Part shown: piece by piece, positions 17,715 through 25,737 of the stretch
How the letters are laid out: the number at the start of each line of letters is the position of its first letter
Position numbering within the stretch: the stretch's first letter is position 1
Assembly (NCBI RefSeq): GCF_003096715.1
Contig: NZ_QEOL01000003.1
Span: 186,001 to 250,000 of the forward strand
Origin: Paraburkholderia silvatlantica
GTDB lineage: Bacteria > Pseudomonadota > Gammaproteobacteria > Burkholderiales > Burkholderiaceae
Reading direction: 5' to 3'
DNA: 64,000 nt
The notes under the pieces: generated by a model
What the model saw: only the letters and a program-made list of their open reading frames with translations
Databases searched by the model: none
What the model was told of the DNA's origin: nothing
Position numbers and translations under genes: made by a program

Positions 17715-18535
17715 CGTCCTCGCATCCAGTAAGGCGACAGATAGAGCACGGAGAAGATGAAGAGCCACACGACATCGGCGAAATGCCAGTACAGGCCGCC
17801 GATGGTGAGCGCCGCATCGCGTCGGCCGTCGAAATAGCCGCGCGCGATCCAGAACGCGAGCGCGGCGAGCATCAGCAGGCCCGCCATCACGTGCGCCATA
17901 TGAAAGCCCGTGATCGTGAAGTAGAGCGAGCCATACAGATTCGTCGCGAGCCCATAGGGCCGGTCGTGCCACTCGAAGCACTGGATCGTGACGAACGCGG
18001 CGCCGAGCGCAATGCCGACGATCATCGACCAGAACGCGGGCATCGATCGCGCGCGCCGCACGAATGCGCCCGCGAGCCATACGGACACGCTGCTCGTGAG
18101 CAGCAGCGCCGTGTTCGGCCCGCTCATGCCGAGTTTGGGCAGGCCTTCGGGCGGCCAGGGCTGCGCGCTCTGCGAAGCGAGATAGAGATACGAGAAGATC
18201 AGATAGCCGAACAGCGCGAATTCCGTCACGACGAGCGTGAGCACGCCCCACCAGCCGCCCGCATGTTCGCCGGCGCTGCCGACGGGCAGGGCGAGGGTTT
18301 CATCTTCGCTGCGGATCGCCGTTGTCCCGGCAGCCTTGCCGGCAGGCGTGGCGCCTTGCGGCGCAAACGGTTCGCGCTGACCGGGCGAGCGCCGCGGCCA
18401 CAGCCACGAAAGCAGCGCGAGTCCGCACGCGAGCCCGGCGAGCGCAGTGAACGATGTCGAATGGAACAGCAGCCCGACGAACATGAACGTCGAGGCCACG
18501 CCGAGCACGAAGGGCGCGTAGCTGTCTTCAGGCAT
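17711..18535 (-). CDS. Cytochrome c oxidase subunit III domain, tail of a fused CoxA/III gene
   Basis: A 274-residue frame. Residues about 1-50 (from PEDSYAPFVLGVASTFMFVG) match the last helices of a fused subunit I/III protein, and residues about 90-274 are an intact subunit III with the usual helices (WWGVLTLVVTEFALFGYLIF; CFEWHDRP; YFTITGFHMAHVMAGLLML; GLYWHFADVVWLFIF). Subunit III assists proton-pumping oxidases but has no redox centre. The frame continues upstream without a stop into more subunit I tail (PDVILK), so the Met at 18535 is internal to the ancestral gene. With subunits I and II deleted, this remnant cannot form an oxidase on its own. Confidence 0.7.
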   Translation of the reverse strand: MPEDSYAPFVLGVASTFMFVGLLFHSTSFTALAGLACGLALLSWLWPRRSPGQREPFAPQGATPAGKAAGTTAIRSEDETLALPVGSAGEHAGGWWGVLTLVVTEFALFGYLIFSYLYLASQSAQPWPPEGLPKLGMSGPNTALLLTSSVSVWLAGAFVRRARSMPAFWSMIVGIALGAAFVTIQCFEWHDRPYGLATNLYGSLYFTITGFHMAHVMAGLLMLAALAFWIARGYFDGRRDAALTIGGLYWHFADVVWLFIFSVLYLSPYWMRGR

Positions 18536-18732
18536 CTTGAGGATGACGTCGGGCTCGCCCGCGAGCGGCGTGACGCCCAGCGCCTCGCGTCCGCGATGGA
18601 GCAGGTAGCCGGGACGCGGCGCGTGCGCATCGGGCTGCCAGAGCGGGTCGCGCGAGCGAGGCCCCAGTCGAGCGCCTGCACCGGACCCGATGCGGGGCCC
18701 GCACTATGCAGGAAGTAGGCGAGCGGGGTCAT
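18536..18732 (-). pseudogene. Deletion junction: start of coxB joined to end of coxA
   Basis: The first about 24 codons from 18732 (MTPLAYFLHSAGPASGPVQ) resemble the N-terminus of cytochrome c oxidase subunit II, which in relatives reads FLHAAGPAAxP followed by a membrane helix. Instead of the helix, the sequence changes frame into RDPLWQPDAHAPRPGYLLHRGREALGV, which looks like the segment after the last catalytic helix of subunit I. So nearly all of coxB (copper A site included) and the heme-binding part of coxA are missing. This reading rests on recognition by eye. Confidence 0.55.
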
Positions 18733-18787
18733 GGCCGGCGCAGCAGCGTGGGGCTCCGGAATGTTTTCGCGTGCGCGGCGCGCCGGG

Positions 18788-18940
18788 TCACTTATGGGTC
18801 TTCTTCGGAATCTTCGCGCCGGACTTGCGCGCCTGGTTCAGCGCAATGGCAACGGCCTGCTTCTGTGACTTCCCTTGCTTGACTTCCGTCTTGATGTTCT
18901 TCGAAATCGCTTCGCGTGTCTTTCCCTTGCTGAGCGGCAT
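18788..18940 (-). CDS. Small basic protein, DUF6496-like
   Basis: A 50-residue lysine-rich protein beginning MPLSKGKTREAISKNI and continuing with a helix pattern (VKQGKSQKQAVAIALNQARK). Small proteins with this KGKTREAISKNIKxExxxGKxxKQAVAIAL pattern are widespread in proteobacteria and phages and are of unknown function. The ATG at 18940 has a good ribosome binding site (GGAGGCCGTC just before it); a longer in-frame start at 18973 is less likely. It is small, cytoplasmic and possibly nucleic-acid binding by charge only. Confidence 0.75.
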   Translation of the reverse strand: MPLSKGKTREAISKNIKTEVKQGKSQKQAVAIALNQARKSGAKIPKKTHK

Positions 18941-19000
18941 GACGGCCTCCATTTGAAAAACCCTTGCATCCACGCATGACGCGTGCCCGGACCAGCGTCG

Positions 19001-19210
19001 TCAAAGCTCGCCTCGCGCCGCGGCCAGCGTCTTGATACGGTCGGCGGTGCGGTACGCAACAGCCCGGATGGCGAGCGACGGATTCACCCCTCCCACGGTC
19101 GGAAACAGGGAGCCGTCGCAGATCCACACATTCGGAATGTCCCATTTCTCCGCGCGCGCGCCCATTGCGCTGCTTGCGATGGCCGCAGCCCCGCGCGTGG
19201 TTTGTGTCAT
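19001..19210 (-). pseudogene. C-terminal remnant of a GMC oxidoreductase
   Basis: Sixty-nine codons match only the extreme C-terminus of glucose-methanol-choline flavoprotein oxidoreductases: IPNVWICDGSLFPTVGGVNPSL (the conserved DGS.FP...NPS FAD and catalytic region) followed by a helix AIRAVAYRTADRIKTLAA. A full enzyme has about 500-550 residues and an N-terminal FAD-binding domain, neither of which is present upstream; the adjacent DNA on that side is the cheB gene on the other strand. It is a leftover, not a working enzyme. Confidence 0.7.
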
Positions 19211-19336
19211 CGGGCTGTCTCCCGGTTCGTTTTGCCGCAAAGCGAAGCAGCAAGGCAGATGCCGCGACGCACAGGCAATTCCGGGCATGCCAATTGCGGC
19301 ACACAGCGGATTCACCCGGGCCAACCTGGACACAAA

Positions 19337-20326
19337 TTGATCTACCGAGACTTCATCGCCATAGGCACATCGTCGGGTGGCGTCGATGCGCTTCGAAGTC
19401 TGGTGTCCGGGCTTCCGTCCGACCTGCAGGCGACGATCGCCGTCGTGCTCCACGTGGGCAGCCACTACAGCCATCTGCCGTCGCTGCTCAGCACCGCGGG
19501 CCCGCTGCGCGCGGTGCATGCCGAGGACGGCGAAACCTGGTCGCCCGGCACGATTTACGTGGCGCCCCCTGACCAGCACATGATCGTGGAGGGCCCGCGC
19601 CTGCGTCTCGTGCATGGCGCGAAGGAAAACTTTGCCCGCCCCGCGATCGATCCGCTCTTTCGCAGCGTGGCCGCGCAACTGGGGCCGCGCGGTATCGGCG
19701 TGATCCTCACGGGTCTGCTCGACGACGGCGCGGCCGGGCTGGAAGCGATCCAGGCCTGCGGCGGCACGGGGATCGTCCAGGACCCGTCCGACGCTTACGC
19801 GAGCGAGATGCCGCTCAACGCCGCGCCCTTCGCCGACTACATCTTGCCGCTTGCGGGCATGGCCCATCGGCTCGTGGAGTTGACGGGCCGCGTGCCATCG
19901 GCAACGGCGGCCGAAAGGATCGCGCGGCGCCGCGCAACGGAGCGCGTGAGCGCCGAGCAGCGCGCCTGGCGCGAAGGCAACGGGCTTGCGGGCGACCTGA
20001 GCCGCATCGCTTCTCCCTCCACGTTCACGTGCCCCGAGTGCAATGGCACGCTTTGGCGTCTCGATGATTCGCGCCTGCTGCGCTACCGCTGCCACACGGG
20101 CCACGCCTACACGGCCGCCTCGCTCGACCGGGGCCGCAGCCGCGACGTGGAGCGGGCGCTGCGCGACGCCCTGCGCGCCCTGCGCGAGCGCGAATCGATG
20201 AGCTGGGCCCAGAGCGAGCATTACAGGCGGTGCGGCGACGCCGACGCGCAGCAGCGGGAAGAGGAAAGCGCGCGGCGGGCGGGCGATGCGGCAGGTCTAT
20301 TGCAGTCAATGCTCCTGGAGGGATAA
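19337..20326 (+). CDS. CheB-type protein methylesterase without receiver domain
   Basis: A 329-residue protein consisting of a CheB catalytic domain and a C-terminal cysteine-rich tail. The catalytic triad is visible: Ser in GTSSGGVDAL, His in VVLHVGSHYSHLP and Asp in GLLDDGAAGL. There is no N-terminal receiver, unlike chemotaxis CheB. Residues about 230-260 have CPECNGTLW...YRCHTGHAYT, a likely zinc ribbon that recurs in this CheB subfamily, followed by a helical tail. The start is uncertain: TTG at 19337 fits the domain boundary (LIYRDFIAIG), while an in-frame ATG lies at 19259. Its neighbour is the CheB-CheR hybrid kinase, and the two probably act in one non-chemotactic signalling route. 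Confidence 0.8.
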   Translation: MIYRDFIAIGTSSGGVDALRSLVSGLPSDLQATIAVVLHVGSHYSHLPSLLSTAGPLRAVHAEDGETWSPGTIYVAPPDQHMIVEGPRLRLVHGAKENFARPAIDPLFRSVAAQLGPRGIGVILTGLLDDGAAGLEAIQACGGTGIVQDPSDAYASEMPLNAAPFADYILPLAGMAHRLVELTGRVPSATAAERIARRRATERVSAEQRAWREGNGLAGDLSRIASPSTFTCPECNGTLWRLDDSRLLRYRCHTGHAYTAASLDRGRSRDVERALRDALRALRERESMSWAQSEHYRRCGDADAQQREEESARRAGDAAGLLQSMLLEG

Positions 20327-20399
20327 TGTTGTCGCAGCACACGCGGCTTAAGGGCGCGATTGCGAACGCTATTCATTCCATCTTCAGGACCTGGCAACC

Positions 20400-23300
20400 A
20401 TGCCGAAACGACGTGGCCACATGCCCCGCAGCCAGACCCATTATCCGATCGTCGGCATTGGCGCATCGGCAGGCGGTCTTAGCGCGCTGCTGGCCTTCTT
20501 CGAATCCCTTCCCGCCCACACCTCGATGGCGTTCGTGGTGGTCGTGCATCTCGCGCCCGACCACGAAAGCAGTATGGCCGCGCTGCTGCGCAAGGCGACC
20601 GCCATGCCGGTGGTGGAGGTGACGAGCCCGACGCCCATCGAGCCCGACCATGTCTACGTCATCACGCCGTCGCTCGATCTCGCGATGGTGGACGACTATC
20701 TGCGCGTTTCACCCAGTCAGCCCCAGGAGGGCCGCCGCGCGGCGATCGACGTGTTCTTCCGCACGCTGGCCGAAGCGCACCGCGAGCGCGCCATCGGCAT
20801 CGTGCTCTCGGGTGCGGGCTCGGACGGCTCTGTGGGCCTCTCGCGCATCAAGGAAATGGGCGGGATCACGCTTGCCCAGGATCCCGCGGAGGCGGAATAC
20901 GACAGCATGCCGCGCAGCGCCATCGCCACCGGCATGGTCGACTTCGTCACCACCGCGGCGGAGATGCCGCAGCGGCTGATGGACCTCTGGTCGACGGCGA
21001 AGGAAATTCAACTGCCCGTCGCGGAAAGCGAGGAGCGGCGCGAAGAGCATGTCAACGAGGCGGCCGAGCGGGCGCTGCGCGAGATCATGATCATCCTGCG
21101 CACGCGCACGGCGCACGATTTCCGCCACTACAAGCGCGCCACGGTCCTGCGCCGCATCGAGCGGCGCCTGCAGGTCAACGGCATCACCGACCTGCAGGCG
21201 TATCGCGACCATCTGCATCTGCATCCCGAGGAAACGCAGGCGCTGCTGCAGGACATGCTCATCAGCGTCACCAACTTCTTCCGCGACAAGGAAGCGTTCG
21301 ACGTGCTCGAGCGCGAAGTCCTGCCGCAGCTGTTCGAAGGGCGGGGCGAACAGGACCGCATCCGCGTGTGGTCGGTGGGCTGCGCCACGGGCGAGGAGGC
21401 CTATTCGCTGGCGATGCTGCTCCAGGAGCGCTCGCTCAAGTCGACGGAAGGCACCTCGTTCCAGGTCTTCGCAACCGACATCGACGAACGCGCGATTTCG
21501 TTCGCGCGCACGGGCCTCTTTCCCGACTCGATCCTCGCCGACGTCACGCCGGCACGCGTGCGCCAGTTTTTCTCCAAGGACGCCGCGCATTATCGTGTGA
21601 AGAAAGAGCTGCGCGAGCACATGCTGTTCGCGCATCACAACGTGCTCAGCGATCCGCCGTTCTCGCGCCTCGACCTGATCTGCTGCCGCAACCTGCTGAT
21701 CTATCTCGACCGCGAAGCGCAGATCGAAATCCTCAAGATGTTCCACTTCGCGCTGCGCCCGGGCGGCGTGCTGTTCCTCGGCAGTTCCGAGTCGGCGGAC
21801 AGCGTGAGTTCGATGTTCACCGTGGTGGACAAGCGCAATCGCATTTACCGCGCGAACATGGCGGTGCGCGGCGACACGCCCATGCCCGTGGCGATTTCCG
21901 GCACGATGAACGCGCGGCCCGTGCTTTCGACCGTGCAGCCGCCGGGACGCCGCCGCTTCTCGTTCGGCGATTTGCACCAGCGGCTCGTCGAGCAGTACGC
22001 GCCGCCTAGCGTGCTGGTGAGCCGCGATTCGGAAATCGTGCATCTTTCGGACCGTGCGGGCCGCTTCCTCCAGTATTCGGGCGGCGAGCCTTCGCACAAC
22101 ATCGTCGCGGCCGTGCGCCCGGAATTGCGGCTCGAACTGCGCACCGCGATCTACCAGGCGCTGCACACCAACCGCAGCGTCGAGGCGCGGCGCGTGCGTC
22201 TGGAGCGCGACGGCCGCTCGTATTTCGTCAACATGACGGCGCGGCCGGTGCACGACCCCGAGGCCAACGCCGACTTCGTGCTGGTGCTCTTCGACGAAGT
22301 CGAAGACAGCATGAGCGGGATGGAAACGGCTTCCGTGGACGTCCAGAAGGACCCGATCATCACGCAGCTCGAGCGCGAGCTGCAGCGCACGAAGGAGCAG
22401 CTGCAGTCGACCATCGAGCAGTCGGAAACCTCGACGGAAGAACTGAAGGCGTCCAACGAGGAACTGCAGGCGATCAACGAGGAGCTGCGCTCGGCGACCG
22501 AAGAGCTCGAAACCAGCAAGGAAGAGCTGCAGTCGATCAACGAGGAACTCACCACGGTCAACGCGGAGCTGAAGTCGAAGGTCGAGGAGACCGGCAAGAT
22601 CAACGACGACTTGCAGAACCTGATCGCGGCGAACGACATCGGCACGATCTTCGTGGACCGCAACATCTGCATCAAGCGCTACACGCCGCGCGCGACCGAC
22701 GTGTTCAGCATCATTCCCTCGGATATCGGCCGCTCGCTGCTCGACATCACGCACCGGCTCGAATACGACAAGCTAGCCGACGACGCCGCCGAGGCCTTCG
22801 ACTCGCTGCGCCTGATCGAGCGCGAGCTGAAGAGCAACGACGGGCGCTGGTATCTCGCGCGCTTCGTGCCGTACCGCACGACCGAAGACCGTATCGACGG
22901 CGCGGTGCTTTCGTTCATCGACATCACCGGGCGCCGCCAGGCCGAAGACAAGTTGCGCGAAGGCGAGCGGCGCATGCGCATCGTCGCCGAGGGCACGAAG
23001 GACTACGCGATCATCACGTTCGACGACGAAGGCTACGTGACGAGCTGGAACGCGGGCGCGGAGCGCATTTTCGGCTATACGGAGGCCGAAATGATCGGCC
23101 AGTCCGCCGACCTGCTCTCGACCGACGAAGACCGCGTGAACAAGGTTGCCGACCGCGAGTTCGCGCTGGCGCGCCAGCATGGCCGCACCGACGAGGAACG
23201 CTGGCACACGCGCAAGGACGGCACGCGCTTTTTCGCGAGCGGCGTGCTTTCGCGCCTCGATGAGGCGGGCGTGAGCGGCTTTGCCAAGATCGCGCGCGAC

Positions 23301-24479
23301 CTGGGCGAACTCGTGTCCTCGGACACGGACGTGCGGGACACCGCGCTCGAACAGGTGCGCGACGCCGGCGAGCGCGACGGGCAGCGTCGCCAGGACGAGT
23401 TTCTCGCCGTGGTCTCGCACGAACTCAAGCATCCGCTCAATCTGATCTCGGCGAGCGCGGAACTCATTGCGCGGGCGCCGGAAACGCGCCAGAGCCTGAA
23501 CCTCACGCGCGCCGCGGACACGATCCGGCGCACCGTGGTCGGGCAGGCGCAGATCATCGACGACCTGCTGGATATTTCGCGCGTGCGCACCGGCAAGCTC
23601 TCGGTCATGCGCTCGGCGGTAGACATGCGCGAGATCGTGCAGCGCGTTTGCCACGCCGTGCAGTTCGAGGCGCAGCAGCGCGGCATTGCGCTGAACCTCT
23701 CGATCACGCAAATGCCGGTGATCCTGCACGCCGATTTCACGCGCATCGAGCAGATTGTCTGGAACCTCATCAGCAACGCGATGAAGTTCACCCATCGCGG
23801 TTCGGTGAACGTCTCGCTGGAGGTCGCGGAAGACGAAGCCGTGCTGCGCGTGGAGGACACCGGCACCGGCATCGAGCCGGCGCTCCTGCCGTACATCTTC
23901 GACATGTACAAGCAAAGCCGCCAGTCCGCCGCGCGGCGCTCGGGTCTCGGCATTGGCCTCGCGCTCGTGCGCGAACTCGTGACGATCCACGGCGGCAGCG
24001 TGCACGCGGAGTCGCAAGGCCTGGGGCGCGGCGCGACGTTTACGGTGACGCTGCCGATGCAGCGTTCGTTCGCGCATGCGGACAGCCGCGCCGGCGCGGC
24101 CTTGGCGTCGCTGCAGGGGCTCCATGTCCTGATGGTCGACGACGACGCCGCCACGGTCGAAACGTTCAAGCTGCTGCTGGAGAGCGAAGGCGCGAACGTG
24201 CAGACGGCCACGAGCGGCGAGGAAGCGCTGACGCTGCTCAACGGCCGGGCGCCGGATCTCGTGCTCTCCGATCTCGGCATGCCGGGCATGGACGGGTACG
24301 AATTCATCGGCAAGCTGCGTGCGCAGCCCGCGCTCGGATCGGTGATCTGCATTGCGCTAAGCGGCTTTGGGCAGGAGGCCGATGTGGAGCAATCCGGGCA
24401 GGCGGGGTTCGACGCGCACCTCAAGAAGCCGGTGCTGCTCGAAGACCTGCTGGCGACGTTCGCGCGCTTGCGACGCTAG
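20400..24479 (+). CDS. CheB-CheR-PAS hybrid histidine kinase with receiver domain
   Basis: A 1359-residue multidomain signalling protein. Residues about 10-195 are a CheB methylesterase domain (GIGASAGGLSAL, VVHLAPDHESSM, SGAGSDGSVGL). About 225-480 are a CheR methyltransferase (helical FRHYKRATVLRRIERRL, then VWSVGCATGEEAYSLAML and the NLLIYL end). About 650-730 form a heptad-rich coiled coil (SNEELQAINEELRSATEEL). Two PAS domains follow, then HisKA with its phosphoacceptor His in FLAVVSHELKHPLN (about residue 1006), a HATPase domain (DTGTGIEP, GLGIGLALVREL) and a C-terminal receiver with Asp in VLSDLGMPG (about 1287). No membrane segment is present, so it is cytoplasmic. An alternative ATG is at 20421. 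It probably forms an operon with the upstream CheB gene. Confidence 0.92.
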   Translation: MPKRRGHMPRSQTHYPIVGIGASAGGLSALLAFFESLPAHTSMAFVVVVHLAPDHESSMAALLRKATAMPVVEVTSPTPIEPDHVYVITPSLDLAMVDDYLRVSPSQPQEGRRAAIDVFFRTLAEAHRERAIGIVLSGAGSDGSVGLSRIKEMGGITLAQDPAEAEYDSMPRSAIATGMVDFVTTAAEMPQRLMDLWSTAKEIQLPVAESEERREEHVNEAAERALREIMIILRTRTAHDFRHYKRATVLRRIERRLQVNGITDLQAYRDHLHLHPEETQALLQDMLISVTNFFRDKEAFDVLEREVLPQLFEGRGEQDRIRVWSVGCATGEEAYSLAMLLQERSLKSTEGTSFQVFATDIDERAISFARTGLFPDSILADVTPARVRQFFSKDAAHYRVKKELREHMLFAHHNVLSDPPFSRLDLICCRNLLIYLDREAQIEILKMFHFALRPGGVLFLGSSESADSVSSMFTVVDKRNRIYRANMAVRGDTPMPVAISGTMNARPVLSTVQPPGRRRFSFGDLHQRLVEQYAPPSVLVSRDSEIVHLSDRAGRFLQYSGGEPSHNIVAAVRPELRLELRTAIYQALHTNRSVEARRVRLERDGRSYFVNMTARPVHDPEANADFVLVLFDEVEDSMSGMETASVDVQKDPIITQLERELQRTKEQLQSTIEQSETSTEELKASNEELQAINEELRSATEELETSKEELQSINEELTTVNAELKSKVEETGKINDDLQNLIAANDIGTIFVDRNICIKRYTPRATDVFSIIPSDIGRSLLDITHRLEYDKLADDAAEAFDSLRLIERELKSNDGRWYLARFVPYRTTEDRIDGAVLSFIDITGRRQAEDKLREGERRMRIVAEGTKDYAIITFDDEGYVTSWNAGAERIFGYTEAEMIGQSADLLSTDEDRVNKVADREFALARQHGRTDEERWHTRKDGTRFFASGVLSRLDEAGVSGFAKIARDLGELVSSDTDVRDTALEQVRDAGERDGQRRQDEFLAVVSHELKHPLNLISASAELIARAPETRQSLNLTRAADTIRRTVVGQAQIIDDLLDISRVRTGKLSVMRSAVDMREIVQRVCHAVQFEAQQRGIALNLSITQMPVILHADFTRIEQIVWNLISNAMKFTHRGSVNVSLEVAEDEAVLRVEDTGTGIEPALLPYIFDMYKQSRQSAARRSGLGIGLALVRELVTIHGGSVHAESQGLGRGATFTVTLPMQRSFAHADSRAGAALASLQGLHVLMVDDDAATVETFKLLLESEGANVQTATSGEEALTLLNGRAPDLVLSDLGMPGMDGYEFIGKLRAQPALGSVICIALSGFGQEADVEQSGQAGFDAHLKKPVLLEDLLATFARLRR

Positions 24480-24512
24480 TTCGCGAGCCTCTGGCGAGCA
24501 TGGGAGCCACGT

Positions 24513-25106
24513 GTGCAACGGACGTTTTTCTACATCAACGGTGCAAGCGAGGGCGCGTTTCCCGAGCGGGAGCTCATCCAGCTCGACAAGGCGGGCTACG
24601 CCGTGGCGCTCAGCCGGGTGGTCATGGACGCGGTGGCGCCCTATGTGGCCGCCGCCGAGCGCCCCGCGTTGACGAGGCTGCTCGGACGCATCGACGCCGA
24701 GGACGAACTCGTGGTTCTGCAGCTTTCCGCCCTGGGCTGCAACGCGCGCGACGTGCTCGCCACACTGCTTAGCTGCCGCAAGGGAAAGATTGGCGTTCGC
24801 TGTGTCGAACTGGGCGGCGTCGATCTGACGGGGCGCCCCGAGCCGCAAGCGGTCAAGATGCTGCGCGCGGTGGTGCGCATGGAGGCGGCGACGCGCAGCG
24901 AACGCAGCCGCAACGGCCTGCAGGCCGCGCAGCGCAGCGGGCGCCCCACGGGCAGGCCCGCCTCGCTCTCGGCGCACGACCGCGCGCGCGTGATGAGTTC
25001 GCTCGGCAGCGGGCTCTCGGTGAGCGAGGTGGCGCGGCGCTTCGGCACTTCACGGCAGACGGTCCTGCGCATACGCGCCGCCGCGGGTACGCCGGATTTC
25101 AGGTAA
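24513..25106 (+). CDS. Serine-recombinase-like protein with lost catalytic residues
   Basis: A 197-residue protein with the layout of a small serine recombinase: N-terminal resolvase-like domain (about 1-125), a linker with the recombinase signature GRPTGRP, and a C-terminal Hin-type helix-turn-helix (LSVSEVARRFGTSRQTVLRIRAA). However, the position of the active serine (family YxRVST) reads YINGAS, and the LDRLxR arginine motif reads LSALGC. It therefore should not cut DNA and may act as a DNA-binding regulator. The start is GTG at 24513. It overlaps the convergent next gene by 8 bases. No inverted repeats or invertible segment were noticed nearby. Confidence 0.75.
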   Translation: MQRTFFYINGASEGAFPERELIQLDKAGYAVALSRVVMDAVAPYVAAAERPALTRLLGRIDAEDELVVLQLSALGCNARDVLATLLSCRKGKIGVRCVELGGVDLTGRPEPQAVKMLRAVVRMEAATRSERSRNGLQAAQRSGRPTGRPASLSAHDRARVMSSLGSGLSVSEVARRFGTSRQTVLRIRAAAGTPDFR

Positions 25107-25455
25107 CGAGCGTATAAGGGTCTGCTTCCAGCGCCACGCCCGCGCCGCGAATCACCTGCATGTAAGCGAACGTGTCGCCCACGGCGGCGCTGGCCTGTTC
25201 CGCGAGACTGCGCACATCCGCCGATTTGTCGGCGCGCGCCATCATGGCTTCGAGCGCCGCCGAATCCGCGAAGCCGTGCGCCGCCGCGGCACCGAGAACC
25301 GCATCGAGAATACGCCGGGCCGCCGCCCGGGCATCGACCGATGCGAGCGGGGCACGGTAGGCAAGAAAGCCTGCCATCAACAGAAAATCCGCCGGGCTGA
25401 TACGGTGGCCATTGCCAACCGGCACGCCTTCCGGCATGTCGTGATATCGCGACAT
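25099..25455 (-). CDS. Protein of unknown function
   Basis: A 118-residue protein that I do not recognise. It is Ala-rich and predicted mostly helical (DARAAARRILDAVLGAAAAHGFAD; SADVRSLAEQASAAVGDTFAYMQVI), with no signal peptide, membrane helix or cysteine. The coding pattern (strong third-position GC) and a purine-rich GGGAGGCGATGT before the ATG support it as real. It stands alone, convergent with the recombinase-like gene and upstream-facing toward hpnJ, with a 282-base intergenic region that includes an AT-richer stretch probably holding promoters of both genes. Confidence 0.6.
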   Translation of the reverse strand: MSRYHDMPEGVPVGNGHRISPADFLLMAGFLAYRAPLASVDARAAARRILDAVLGAAAAHGFADSAALEAMMARADKSADVRSLAEQASAAVGDTFAYMQVIRGAGVALEADPYTLVT

Positions 25456-25737
25456 ACATCGCCTCCCGATTTGAAGCGCTGTGAATGCTGCTGCGGATGC
25501 CAGAAAAATATAGTACAGAAAGCATCGCTCATGCCGACGAATGCGCTGTTGTGCAGCGTTCGACCGGCGGCAGCCCGGTTAAGCTGGGGATTTCGATAAG
25601 CACATACAGACATTTTTTCGACGTGCCGCGATAGCAAGTCGTAGTATTCTTGACCCGGCAAAGCAGCTATCCAGCAAAAGTGTCATGTTTTTTTCAGGCT
25701 TCGAGACAAATGCACGATTTTTCTCCGAGGGCAATTC

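Noticed and set aside
20709..24424. Long antisense frames opposite the hybrid kinase
   Set aside because: Same cause; the plus strand has continuous recognisable CheB, CheR, PAS, kinase and receiver domains.
24513..25106. A mobile element or phase-variable inversion linked to the recombinase-like gene
   Set aside because: Catalytic residues are missing and no flanking inverted repeats or target duplications were seen.
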